A DNA stretch of 64,000 bases from Draconibacterium mangrovi_A (GTDB lineage: Bacteria; Bacteroidota; Bacteroidia; Bacteroidales; Prolixibacteraceae): the NCBI RefSeq assembly GCF_037646455.1, contig NZ_JBBIXN010000002.1:744001-808000 (forward strand). The letters are read 5' to 3'. The notes beneath the pieces are model-generated. The model was not told where the DNA came from, ran no database searches, and saw only the letters and a program-made list of their open reading frames with translations. This document shows positions 8,986 to 17,117 of the stretch, piece by piece; positions within the stretch are counted from its first letter, which is position 1, and every line of letters starts with the position of its first letter. The position numbers were made by a program, and so were the translations under genes.

Positions 8986-9059
8986 CGGGATGTGGCGCAG
9001 TCTGGTAGCGTACTCGTCTGGGGGGCGAGGGGTCGCAAGTTCAAATCTTGTCATCCCGA
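8986..9059 (+). tRNA. tRNA-Pro (anticodon GGG), intact; serves as the integration target
   Basis: The cloverleaf is complete: acceptor arms CGGGATG and CATCCCG, a D arm (GCGC...GCGT), an anticodon arm CTCGT/GCGAG with the 7-base loop CTGGGGG giving anticodon GGG, a T arm GCAAG/CTTGT with loop TTCAAAT, and discriminator A at 9059. CCA is not encoded in full (only C follows). It is preceded by a consensus promoter and followed by a terminator. Bases 9017-9028 of its anticodon loop and stem recur at the end of the window, which marks it as the attachment site of the neighbouring element. Confidence 0.96.
9017..9059 (+). other. Left attachment site (attL) within tRNA-Pro
   Basis: The direct repeat shared with the far end starts at T9017 (position 9016 differs). 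Twelve bases are identical before the window ends at 64000; the block probably continues to the tRNA 3' end, as is usual for tRNA-targeting tyrosine recombinases. The crossover is expected in this anticodon-loop-to-3'-end stretch. Confidence 0.8.
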
Positions 9060-9071
9060 CAACTGATTATC

Positions 9072-9103
9072 AAAAGGTTAACAAATACTTGTTAACCTTT
9101 TTC
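9072..9103 (+). terminator. Hairpin terminator after tRNA-Pro
   Basis: A perfect 13-base-pair stem (9072-9084 with 9089-9101) and a 4-base loop, ending in T residues. It should terminate the tRNA transcript and is the first of three similar hairpins in the next 440 bases. Confidence 0.85.
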
Positions 9104-9111
9104 TATTTGAA

Positions 9112-9130
9112 TAGTCGCAATTTAGTCGCA
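9112..9130 (+). repeat. Two TAGTCGCA direct repeats, probable integrase arm sites (left end)
   Basis: TAGTCGCA occurs at 9112-9119 and 9123-9130, 11 bases apart (one helical turn). The same 8-base word recurs at the other end of the element next to the integrase gene. Paired short direct repeats flanking the core are what arm-binding domains of tyrosine recombinases recognise; binding here is inferred. Confidence 0.72.
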
Positions 9131-9222
9131 GATTTTACAATTAAATTTTAACCTATTACCTTCAAAGAAATATACAAAATCAAAATAGTATTAATCTGAG
9201 AATGATATAGACACTATTTAAT

Positions 9223-9243
9223 GTTCGAGTCTTTTTCTGGGCA
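9223..9243 (+). other. Degenerate tRNA 3'-end remnant
   Basis: A T-loop-like TTCGAGT (9224-9230) with G before and C after, then an acceptor-like TCTGGGC and an A in the discriminator position. The 5' half of the T stem does not pair well and no upstream cloverleaf exists. Position and spacing to the hairpin at 9258 match those of the intact tRNA and its terminator, so I read it as the leftover 3' end of a tRNA targeted by an earlier insertion (possibly a tRNA-Leu type). Confidence 0.42.
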
Positions 9244-9257
9244 CTAATACATATTAC

Positions 9258-9297
9258 AACCCGATGTTATACAGATTATTACATCGGGTTTTCTTTT
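9258..9297 (+). terminator. Second hairpin terminator in the attachment region
   Basis: Arms AACCCGATGT (9258-9267) and ACATCGGGTT (9281-9290) form a 10-base-pair stem followed by TTCTTTT. It follows the tRNA-like remnant at 9223-9243 by 15 bases. Confidence 0.75.
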
Positions 9298-9301
9298 GAC
9301 T

Positions 9302-9321
9302 CATACCCTGATGCATACCCT
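9302..9321 (+). repeat. Two CATACCCT direct repeats (second arm-like pair)
   Basis: CATACCCT at 9302-9309 and 9314-9321, 12 bases apart, begins 12 bases after the hairpin. The spacing copies the TAGTCGCA pair but the word is different, as expected for another recombinase. Confidence 0.5.
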
Positions 9322-9412
9322 AAAGATATTATAACCAAAGAAAAAATTATTACTTCCCTAGTTTCATAAACTCATCAATTAAAATTCGGATATTCATTCG
9401 GCGACATTCGAT

Positions 9413-9459
9413 CCTGTTTTGGGACCAGGGGGTCCCAGGTTCGAATCCTGGTATCCCGA
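9413..9459 (+). pseudogene. 3' half of a tRNA-Pro(UGG)
   Basis: An anticodon loop TTTGGGA (anticodon TGG) with a partly paired stem, variable region GGGTC, a perfect T arm CCAGG/CCTGG with loop TTCGAAT, then the acceptor half TATCCCG and discriminator A at 9459. No matching 5' acceptor (CGGGATA) or D arm precedes it. It is a tRNA 3' fragment of the kind left by integration into a tRNA gene, distinct from the intact tRNA-Pro(GGG). Confidence 0.82.
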
Positions 9460-9464
9460 CTTTT

Positions 9465-9505
9465 AAAAGGATTAACTAGTTGAAAAACAGGTTAATCTTT
9501 TTTTT
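9465..9505 (+). terminator. Third hairpin terminator, after the tRNA-Pro(UGG) fragment
   Basis: AAAA-G-GATTAAC (9465-9476) pairs with GTTAATC-TTTT (9491-9501), leaving one bulged G; a T run follows to 9505. Confidence 0.7.
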
Positions 9506-9506
9506 A

Positions 9507-9525
9507 TGTCCCGATATTGTCCCGA
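9507..9525 (+). repeat. Two TGTCCCGA direct repeats (third arm-like pair)
   Basis: TGTCCCGA at 9507-9514 and 9518-9525, spaced by 11 bases exactly as the TAGTCGCA pair. The second copy extends to TCCCGACTTT, which also occurs at the end of the tRNA fragment (9454-9463). Confidence 0.55.
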
Positions 9526-9557
9526 CTTTATCATCTTCCTAAGATGTAAGTTGAATT

Positions 9558-10262
9558 TTATGCAATCCCTCTCTTCCGCTTAATCTCTTCAATTAACCGT
9601 GATTGCTCATCCCAATATTCCTGCACAGTAGCATCTTCATAGCCACCAAAGGAATGAACTCTACCCAAAACATCATTAATTCCATTACCATATAGAAAAT
9701 CATCTTCAATGATAAAGTTGGCCATGCTTTTCCTGTTATAAGTCCACCTTGGATATTGTATCATTATCCCTCCTTCCGATGTTTTGATGTAGGGTGGTTT
9801 TATATGCCGTTCAGGATCGCCCTTTAGTAACTCCCGGATAGCTATGTCCCTGGCTTCGATTATTTTAATCTCAGCCGTCTTAATTTCATCAATGAGGTAG
9901 GCTGCACGTACTTCAAGCATATTGCAATACCAGTGTAGTTTTTGATCCCAAAGCAGCTTAAGATAAAAATCCAAATGGTCCTCTTTTAAAATCCTGGCTA
10001 TTATCTTTCCTGTTTTGTTCAGGTTCTCATCCTGATCGCGTTCACATGTATCCGGCTCCCCGGTGTGGTGCATAGCTTCAATGTAAAGGTTCAGGGTACT
10101 TTCATTCTCCAAATGTTCTATCCTCTTTATATCATCACTTCCGTATGTATACGACACTTCATAAAAGCTATTCCGCCAAAAGAATAGCTTATAAGTTAGT
10201 CCAGAAACTCTTTCTGCTAGGCACTTGGCATCTTTTGCAATAATGTTGTTTTCTGTATCCAT
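9558..10262 (-). CDS. Hypothetical protein at the left end of the element
   Basis: A 234-residue soluble protein rich in charged and aromatic residues, with no signal peptide, membrane segment or motif that I recognise. It includes short stretches such as HWYCNMLEVRAAYL and a C-terminal helix EEIKRKRGIA. I prefer the ATG at 10262 (MDTENNI) to the upstream in-frame start, which would add 22 basic residues. It lies alone between the attachment region and the broken Crp/Fnr gene, a typical place for element accessory genes. No function is proposed. Confidence 0.6.
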   Translation of the reverse strand: MDTENNIIAKDAKCLAERVSGLTYKLFFWRNSFYEVSYTYGSDDIKRIEHLENESTLNLYIEAMHHTGEPDTCERDQDENLNKTGKIIARILKEDHLDFYLKLLWDQKLHWYCNMLEVRAAYLIDEIKTAEIKIIEARDIAIRELLKGDPERHIKPPYIKTSEGGIMIQYPRWTYNRKSMANFIIEDDFLYGNGINDVLGRVHSFGGYEDATVQEYWDEQSRLIEEIKRKRGIA

Positions 10263-10410
10263 TGGATGGGAACTGTACTTTGAAGATAAGAAAAGCAGCT
10301 GGAATTTCTTTTTAAACCGAAGACTCAAATACCAACATAAATATCAATAGTTACAAGATTTATTTCTTGTGACTCTTTTTGTTTGCACAAAATACACATC
10401 AAAAAAAGGC

Positions 10411-10716
10411 CTAAAAAACCACAAAAATAGATGGTTCAATACTTTCAATAGTAAATAGATTTGGTTTGTTATTCATGAAGCTATCGATGGAAGCAATAGC
10501 CTGTCCTTCAAAAAAGAATTGGAAGGTTATATCTTTTCCATCTTTATTAAACCACTCACGCAGGCAGCCTTGTTTAATGAGGTAAATATGCTTCGAAATT
10601 TCCCCTTCCTGTAACAGGATCGTTTTTGAGGTAATTTCTCTTTCAACAAATACCTTCTGAAAGCGCGACCAATTCTTCTCGTCTTCCTTTATTGTATTTA
10701 TCAATTTATCGATCAT
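10411..10716 (-). pseudogene. Truncated Crp/Fnr-type regulator (cyclic-nucleotide-binding domain only)
   Basis: The 101 residues match the N-terminal half of Bacteroidota Crp/Fnr proteins: a helix, then ITSKTILLQEGEISKHIYLI and KQGCLREWF strands of the cNMP-binding barrel. The chain stops after IESIEPSIFVVF, before the long dimer helix and the DNA-binding HTH, so about half of the normal ~190 residues is missing. No HTH-coding sequence follows in the 150 bases downstream. A TAGGTTTG -7 element (10722-10729, minus strand) lies directly upstream. I read it as a decayed gene; a functional single-domain sensor is possible but less likely. Confidence 0.7.
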
Positions 10717-10778
10717 TACTACAAACCTACAACATTAAATGACCACAAACCTGTTTTTTCTATTCAAAGGTTTAATAT

Positions 10779-13301
10779 TTATTCTGAAACAATTTTTAGT
10801 ACTCCATCTGTTAAATTTTGAGAGTGAGCTTTTAATATTATTTCACCAGCTTTAGCGAATGGACGAATGACTACCTGTGCTTTCCCCTGATATGTTTTTA
10901 TGTTTGTGCTATTAAAACTCTCCATGTCATTGGGACTTGCATTGCCCGAAGCAATAATTTCACCATTTCCTGATATAGATAATTCAATTGTTACTTCATT
11001 AGTTGGAACAAGTTGTCCTGATTCGTCCAACACTTCAACCTTTACGAATACTACTTCTTTACGATCAGCTATCAATTTACTCTGCTCTGCAGTTAGCCTG
11101 ATGGTCTTTGGTTCCGTAGCAGTTTTTAATATTTTGCTTTCAACCTCTACGCCTTTTTCAAAACAAGAGGCTTTTAATTCTCCGGGTTGATATGGCACCT
11201 CAAATGTGGCGATGTATTTATCTGCTTCAGCTAAGTCCTTTTCAGCAAACAATTCTCCATTCAATTCCAGTTTAACCTGTGAAGCCCTTGTAAACACTCT
11301 TACCTGAAGTGGTTTACCTTCACTTCCCGGCCAGTTCCAATGAGGAAATTCCATTGGCCACGACCATGCTCCTGCTGTTTCTATCATTCCTTCAGGAATT
11401 AGCTCATGTACATTTATTTCAAGATTGCTGTTTCCCCAAATTACATCGCGATAGAGCATTTGTGGAGTTTTCTCCCCGGTTATATCAATGTCTCCGCAAT
11501 TGGCAAGAAAATAGGGCCAGTTAGATGGACGCATCGCCTGAAGATCAAATATATTTACACCTTCCGGCAGTTTAAATCCGGAGAAATTCCCTGAAAATCC
11601 CAGTCCCTGACTTTCCGGAACATAATTCGGTTTTCCAATAGAAACTTCACCCAGATAATCCCAGGCTGTCCATATAAAATCGCCTATCACAAAAGGGTAT
11701 TTTTCTACAGTTTCCCAATAATCGTAAGCAGATGTAGCGTAGGACTCTGACATATAAATTATTCGCTCCGGGAATTTCTGATGATCGGATTCTACTTCAT
11801 CGATCATATAATTATAACCACAAACATCAAGCAGATCAAACATTGGAGTTGTTGACTCCCACCCTTTTGGATAGAAAAATCCTGTTACTCCCATGGTTAC
11901 ACCACGACTATCATCCAACTCCCTGACACGATTCGCCAGTTGAGTACCAATTCGTAAACGAGTTGAATCCACCGGCTCAAAAATTTCATTTCCGATACTC
12001 CACATAATAATGCTTGGATGATTTCGATCGTGCATCATCCAGTTGGTTAAATCTTTTTCCCACCAATCCTTGAAAAACAGCGAATAATCCTGAGGATTTT
12101 TATAGTTTTCCCACATATCTGTAAATTCGCTAATCACCAGCATTCCATATTTATCGCAAGCCTTATAAAAAGCGTCAGAAAATGGATTATGAGCACAGCG
12201 AATTGCATTAAAACCATTGGCTTTTAATACCTCAACTTTTCTCTCTTCTGCTCTTTCAAATGCAGCTGCACCAAGCAATCCGTTATCATGGTGGATACAT
12301 GCTCCTTTTAGTAAAACTGATTCTCCGTTTAGAAGAAATCCTTTATCGGCAGAGAACTCTATAGTACGGATTCCAAAAGTTTGATCGTATATGTCTTTTA
12401 CCTCATCCCCTACTTTAACGACCACTTCTGCGGTATAAAGATTAGGCGAATCCAATGACCAGAGAACCGGATTTTCAACTTTGACCAGACTTCTTACTAC
12501 TGCCTCTGATTTTGATGGAATTACATCTGATCCGCCGACAGTACCTACTAAAATATTATTCGCGTCTTTAATATTAATTGTTATCTCTGCATTTACCTCC
12601 TTTATATTGTCATTCTGAACCGTAACTTCAGCCTCGACAACTGCTTCGTTGGGATTGATTTCCGGCGTAGTAATTTTTGTTCCCCAAACCCCAACATGAA
12701 CAGGATCAGTGACCTGTATATACACGTTTCGGTAAATTCCAGAACCGCTATACCAGCGCGAATTTCGGCCAATATTTTCAACCTTTACTGCAACTACATT
12801 CGATTCTTCTGCCGTGTTCAAAAACGGTGTAATATTGATCCAGAAAGGAGTATAGCCATTTTTATGACTGCCGGCTTTATGGCCATTCACCCAAACTTCC
12901 GATTCCATGTAAACACCTTCAAACTTTAATATGACGGTTTTCCCTTCATCCTTTTTATCGATCGAAAAAGTTTTTCGGTACCATCCGGTTCCTCCCAAAA
13001 AATGTCCGGTTGAATTTCCGTTCCCAGGAGACTTTTTTGAGAAAGGACCAATCTGGTCAGCAGCATCTTCTCCATCGATGTCCATCAAACTAAAATCATG
13101 AGGAAGATCAACCTCCAACCAGGCAGAATCGTTAAATACCAATTGTTCCGCTTCGCCAATAGAATCACGTATAAACTTCCATCCGTTATTAAATAACTGC
13201 TCACGCTCGTTGTCCATATTATCGGATTTTGAATTACATCCCCAACTTATCGATAGGAAGAAGATTAAAGCATAAAATCCTGCTCGGTAATGATAGATCA
13301 T
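10779..13301 (-). CDS. GH2 exo-glycosidase lipoprotein (beta-galactosidase/beta-glucuronidase type)
   Basis: The 840-residue lipoprotein has lipobox Cys22 (LSISWGC). It carries the GH2 sugar-binding, immunoglobulin-like and (beta/alpha)8 catalytic domains, then a C-terminal DUF4982-like beta domain and a BACON/invasin-like end. The acid/base Glu is in MWSIGNEIF (about residue 438) and the nucleophile Glu in YMSESYAT (about 517). It should remove a terminal beta-linked galactose, glucuronate or related sugar at the periplasmic face or cell surface. The first ATG would lie inside the upstream gene; the ATG at 13301 gives a proper signal. It is the last gene of PUL A. Confidence 0.9.
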   Translation of the reverse strand: MIYHYRAGFYALIFFLSISWGCNSKSDNMDNEREQLFNNGWKFIRDSIGEAEQLVFNDSAWLEVDLPHDFSLMDIDGEDAADQIGPFSKKSPGNGNSTGHFLGGTGWYRKTFSIDKKDEGKTVILKFEGVYMESEVWVNGHKAGSHKNGYTPFWINITPFLNTAEESNVVAVKVENIGRNSRWYSGSGIYRNVYIQVTDPVHVGVWGTKITTPEINPNEAVVEAEVTVQNDNIKEVNAEITINIKDANNILVGTVGGSDVIPSKSEAVVRSLVKVENPVLWSLDSPNLYTAEVVVKVGDEVKDIYDQTFGIRTIEFSADKGFLLNGESVLLKGACIHHDNGLLGAAAFERAEERKVEVLKANGFNAIRCAHNPFSDAFYKACDKYGMLVISEFTDMWENYKNPQDYSLFFKDWWEKDLTNWMMHDRNHPSIIMWSIGNEIFEPVDSTRLRIGTQLANRVRELDDSRGVTMGVTGFFYPKGWESTTPMFDLLDVCGYNYMIDEVESDHQKFPERIIYMSESYATSAYDYWETVEKYPFVIGDFIWTAWDYLGEVSIGKPNYVPESQGLGFSGNFSGFKLPEGVNIFDLQAMRPSNWPYFLANCGDIDITGEKTPQMLYRDVIWGNSNLEINVHELIPEGMIETAGAWSWPMEFPHWNWPGSEGKPLQVRVFTRASQVKLELNGELFAEKDLAEADKYIATFEVPYQPGELKASCFEKGVEVESKILKTATEPKTIRLTAEQSKLIADRKEVVFVKVEVLDESGQLVPTNEVTIELSISGNGEIIASGNASPNDMESFNSTNIKTYQGKAQVVIRPFAKAGEIILKAHSQNLTDGVLKIVSE

Positions 13302-13386
13302 ATTGTACAATTTTGAAGGTTTATAGTTTCCTGGTTTAGATTTTTGTAAAGGAAAACAGCTGATAAAACATGCATAGAATAAGATT

Positions 13387-14904
13387 CTAAATTTCATTAA
13401 ATGACAGGAATAATATACTGTATGCGGGAACCTGAATTTCACCGGCTTTTATTCTTTCCCCTTTTATCGTAGGCAAACTTTCGTCTGAAGTTAATTTCAG
13501 TACTTCACCATTGAGTTTTACCGATTTAGTTTGAAGATTTTCGCCATTAGCAGTAAGCAGGTATTGTTCGGCATTTGAAGGAATTACCACCGTCTTTTCT
13601 GAAGCGCCTGGGTTTACAATTAAAACAGCGAATCCGTCTTTTTGCCCTTTTAGATTGTGGGCAAAAACATCAATTCCATCGTCATTTAATCCTGCATCGT
13701 ATACTTTTTCCCCCATCAATTTATTCCAAAGCAGAGCAGCCCAGTAATTTGGTCGTGGTTCATGCGTATCTTGTTCAAGCAACGCATACTCGCTGGCGCA
13801 AAGGGTGTTGTGCATTACCACTTTCACCCCTTTTTTCGCCAATCTCCCTAGTTGTTCCAAATATCGAAAACAATCTACATATGTTGCGGCCCAGGGATTT
13901 CCTCCGCACGCAGTCTCTGCCGTTTCTGTTAACCAAATGGGTGCACCCGGCACATATCTATTACGTGCATTTTCATAATACTCCAACCCGAGTTCTGTTT
14001 TGCTCAGCCAGTCTTCATCCAAAGCATTTTCCGGTGTACGGTTACCCATACAACGTTTCGATACCCAACCATAATAGTGATAAGTAAATATTTCGAACTC
14101 AGGTTTTGGATGTGCTGTAAAAATACTGTCGGTTGATAACGACTGCCCAGAAATTATACCGCCTTCACCCGTTGAGCCCGGGCCAAGAATTTTCATTTCA
14201 GGGATAGCCACATCAACGTAACTTTTAAAAGCTTCGAAATCCCTTGCAAACGCATTTCCATCATATCCCTCCGGAGCACCCCCATGTCCGGCATGAGAAG
14301 GTTCGTTAAACATTTCGGCAGCAGCAATTTCTCCACCAATCGCTTTAGTATAATTTATTAGTGGCTCAATCTGCGCCGGCATCCAGTTTCCATCCTCGTC
14401 GCGCATTCCATTACTAATGGCAAAAGAAGTTACGAGTTTCGAATCGGTTGCTTTACAAAAATCAATAACACCTTTCCATTCTGCCCTGGTTAAAACATTT
14501 TCATATCCTTCGGGCGCAGCTTTGAGTTTCGATTCGTCATTATCCTGAAAATAAGTTGTGTTTGCCCATGTCCCACTCACCCTCACATACATTGGTCCCA
14601 AGGCTGAAGCAAGTGTGCGAAGTTTATTATCGTAAAGATTTACGGGCGGGATTGATCGTTTCAAAGCCGCAAATCCACCGCTTTTTACTTTTGCAGTATC
14701 AAAGAGGTGATAAGGAATCCAAAAATCGCCTCCCACAACTTCACACATTTCGATATTTATTGACTGGTACCTTTCGTCAACCTCGCCAATAAAATTCATC
14801 GTTTTAAGATTGATTTCCAATTCGTCTTCTTTTGGTCTCTTATCAGTACAACTGCTTGAAAGAAGGAATACAAATCCTAATAGGGCTGCTAATTTCAGGT
14901 TCAT
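13387..14904 (-). CDS. GH79-like glycosidase (putative beta-glucuronidase), lipoprotein
   Basis: The 505 residues begin with a lipoprotein signal (LLSSSC, Cys19). The heparanase-like segment GPMYVRVSGTWANTTYF at about 103-119 is characteristic of GH79. The clan-A acid/base pair is N200-E201 (MFNEPS) and the nucleophile candidate is Glu327 (IWLTETAE). A C-terminal beta domain runs from about 405. GH79 enzymes release beta-linked glucuronate or 4-O-methyl-glucuronate. With GH78 and GH43 nearby this suggests removal of uronate side groups. The assignment rests on motifs only. Confidence 0.75.
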   Translation of the reverse strand: MNLKLAALLGFVFLLSSSCTDKRPKEDELEINLKTMNFIGEVDERYQSINIEMCEVVGGDFWIPYHLFDTAKVKSGGFAALKRSIPPVNLYDNKLRTLASALGPMYVRVSGTWANTTYFQDNDESKLKAAPEGYENVLTRAEWKGVIDFCKATDSKLVTSFAISNGMRDEDGNWMPAQIEPLINYTKAIGGEIAAAEMFNEPSHAGHGGAPEGYDGNAFARDFEAFKSYVDVAIPEMKILGPGSTGEGGIISGQSLSTDSIFTAHPKPEFEIFTYHYYGWVSKRCMGNRTPENALDEDWLSKTELGLEYYENARNRYVPGAPIWLTETAETACGGNPWAATYVDCFRYLEQLGRLAKKGVKVVMHNTLCASEYALLEQDTHEPRPNYWAALLWNKLMGEKVYDAGLNDDGIDVFAHNLKGQKDGFAVLIVNPGASEKTVVIPSNAEQYLLTANGENLQTKSVKLNGEVLKLTSDESLPTIKGERIKAGEIQVPAYSILFLSFNEI

Positions 14905-14962
14905 TTTATGGTTTAATTTGAAAACTTTTAATTTCGGGAACAGAGAGCAATTATCCTAATGG

Positions 14963-15769
14963 TTAATGTTGTGCAAGGCTCTTTTTCATCATCTTACCAA
15001 TAAAGTTAGTTGCAAATTTTGGTGCCAAACGATAAAGCTTATCCAAAAACCAGGCATCCTTTCCTACTGTAGCTCTGAATTTGTTTTTCTCCATTGCTCT
15101 GATGATAATCTGAGCTGCTTTTGAAGGAGAAAGTGCCATATTATTCTTATCGTTGTTATCAACCTTCGGTCCACCTAATCCCGAATTTTGTGTAATGTTC
15201 GTCATAATTGCACCCGGATGAACTACTGTCACTTTTACCTGAGTGTTTTTTAATTCCGCATAAAGTCCTTCAGTTAATATTTTTACAGCTGCCTTCGAAG
15301 CACCATAAATGGTTTGGGTTGGAAATGGAATAAATCCTCCCATACTGGAAACATTTACAATATGTGCTTCAGGTCGTGTTAATAGATGCGGAAGTAAGGT
15401 TTTGGTTAAATAGTATGTCCCCCAGAAGTTGACGTTCATTACCCTTTCGGTAGTTTTATACTCCAAATCGTTTACCGCGGCAAATGGCTGAATTATTCCA
15501 GCATTGTTAATGAGTCCATCAATCGACTTAAGCCGCACAAGCATTTTTTTTACTGTTTCTTCAACGGCAGATTTATCTGTAATATCTAACACAAATGTAC
15601 TAGCATTAATGCCATAATCCCCGGCTATTCGAACCGTTTCCTCCAACGAATCTTTATTAATATCGATGGCAACTACTTTAGCACCTTTCTTCAGCAATGC
15701 TAAAACCAGTTCTCTACCCATTCCGCTTCCACCACCGGTAACAACTATTGTTTTGTCTTTTACTTTCAT
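14963..15769 (-). CDS. Short-chain dehydrogenase/reductase in PUL A
   Basis: A classical SDR of 268 residues: TGGGSGMG at 11-18, NNAG at 88-91, Ser141/142, Tyr155 and Lys159 (YGASK). The hydrophobic-basic C-terminus and the order of motifs resemble the YqjQ-like SDRs. It is cytoplasmic, whereas all its PUL neighbours are exported, so it may act on an imported sugar or aglycone released by the esterases. It lies 28 bases after the GH43 gene and belongs to the same transcript. Confidence 0.86.
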   Translation of the reverse strand: MKVKDKTIVVTGGGSGMGRELVLALLKKGAKVVAIDINKDSLEETVRIAGDYGINASTFVLDITDKSAVEETVKKMLVRLKSIDGLINNAGIIQPFAAVNDLEYKTTERVMNVNFWGTYYLTKTLLPHLLTRPEAHIVNVSSMGGFIPFPTQTIYGASKAAVKILTEGLYAELKNTQVKVTVVHPGAIMTNITQNSGLGGPKVDNNDKNNMALSPSKAAQIIIRAMEKNKFRATVGKDAWFLDKLYRLAPKFATNFIGKMMKKSLAQH

Positions 15770-15797
15770 TTATGCGTATTTTAGTTCTCTTTCATTG

Positions 15798-17117
15798 CTA
15801 ATGACCGAATTCAAACCAGTCCAGGTCAAACATCTCACCATCTTTCCCCTGAAATGTCAACCAAACAGAATGAATTCCCTCAACTTTTTTGATTTTGGCA
15901 GAAACGATTTCCCATTCTGCATTTTCTCTCCCCGGTATGGTTAACTCTCCAGCATTAGGTCCCCATGGTTGATCAAGTTTGATAATGATTGTTCCGCCAT
16001 TTTTAAGTGCTTTAACTCTCAACTTGATTTCATCTGCTCTGTTCTTAAAATCAACGTATTTATAAGCCACGTTATCACCATCCTGAATTTTTCCAAGTTT
16101 TTCATTAGCTTGCTCCCATTGTTCAATTCTTACATTCCCGAATAACTGGCAAGCACGTTCGGCATCAATTTTTTCAAAGGCATTTAACGGAGGGCCTGCA
16201 CCCTGTGATGTCATTTCAACCTCATCAATAGATCCATCTTCATTGAAATAAATGGGTTCGACGCAAGCTTTTCGCATCATCCGGCTATTATGGGTTGATC
16301 GATGATAAAAAACGTACCATTGTCCGTTAAACTCAACAATAGATCCATGGTTGTTCCATGTTGCCGGATCACATTTATCATTGTCAACTATTACCCCACC
16401 GTATTTAAACGGTCCCATTGGTGAATTACTGGTAGAATACCCAATGCAAGTTGGCCGATTATTACGGCTCATATCTGAATATATCAGGTAATAAATGCCA
16501 TTGCGTTTAACCATGTAACTTCCTTCATGAAAGTAGTGCTCCTTTTCGGTAATCACATCAGTTACAATAGTCGAAGTATCTATTTCTGTCATATTAGGCT
16601 TTAGTTTGGCAATTTTTGCCTGAAATTGGCCCCATATATAGTAAGCCTGACCATCATCATCGATAAACACAGCAGGATCAATTTCTTCTATTCCGGCTAA
16701 GTTCATTTTTCTGCCGTTCATGAATGGCCCTAATGGAGAGCTGCTTGTAGCGACACCTTCTGCGGCCTTTCGATCTGGTTGGCAATAATACAAGTAATAT
16801 GTACCATCCTTGTACTGACAATCCGGAGCGTAGAGTTCTTTATTAGAATAAGGAACCTGGTCATTTTCTCCAATCGAAGAAAAAACATTTTCTGTAATAT
16901 TCCAGTTTCTCAAATCGGAAGTTGAAAGCACATGATGTTTGAACGAACAGTAATATTCAGTGCTTTCATCCAATGAACCATAAACATATAATTTTCCATC
17001 CTTCCAGACATGTGCTGATGGATCGGCAATATACATACCGGCCGGAACAATTGGATTTTGACCAACAGCCCCTTGAACAAAAAATAGAAAAAGAGTAATT
17101 ATGAGACAATACTTCAT
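15798..17117 (-). CDS. GH43 glycosidase with C-terminal CBM6-like domain
   Basis: A signal peptide (1-19, ending AVGQ) precedes a five-bladed propeller with the GH43 triad: Asp32 (ADPSAH), Asp147 (EIDPAVF) and Glu198 (FHEGSYM). The C-terminal ~130 residues (about 310-439) form a CBM6-like beta-sandwich ending FDLDWFEFGH. Members cleave alpha-L-arabinofuranosyl or beta-xylosyl (some beta-galactosyl) residues from side chains. The start codon overlaps the GH78 stop (TAATG), so the two are translationally coupled. Confidence 0.92.
   Translation of the reverse strand: MKYCLIITLFLFFVQGAVGQNPIVPAGMYIADPSAHVWKDGKLYVYGSLDESTEYYCSFKHHVLSTSDLRNWNITENVFSSIGENDQVPYSNKELYAPDCQYKDGTYYLYYCQPDRKAAEGVATSSSPLGPFMNGRKMNLAGIEEIDPAVFIDDDGQAYYIWGQFQAKIAKLKPNMTEIDTSTIVTDVITEKEHYFHEGSYMVKRNGIYYLIYSDMSRNNRPTCIGYSTSNSPMGPFKYGGVIVDNDKCDPATWNNHGSIVEFNGQWYVFYHRSTHNSRMMRKACVEPIYFNEDGSIDEVEMTSQGAGPPLNAFEKIDAERACQLFGNVRIEQWEQANEKLGKIQDGDNVAYKYVDFKNRADEIKLRVKALKNGGTIIIKLDQPWGPNAGELTIPGRENAEWEIVSAKIKKVEGIHSVWLTFQGKDGEMFDLDWFEFGH

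Noticed and set aside
9302..9321. CATACCCT repeats as transcription-factor operator
   Set aside because: No gene is positioned to be controlled; the spacing and layout match the other two recombinase-arm-like pairs.
10348..10376. ACAAG/CTTGT short hairpin with a T-rich tail as a terminator
   Set aside because: Only five base pairs and no plus-strand gene ends there.
13575..14087. Plus-strand reading frame of 170 codons inside the GH79-like gene
   Set aside because: Antisense shadow of a strongly supported gene, with no recognisable domain.
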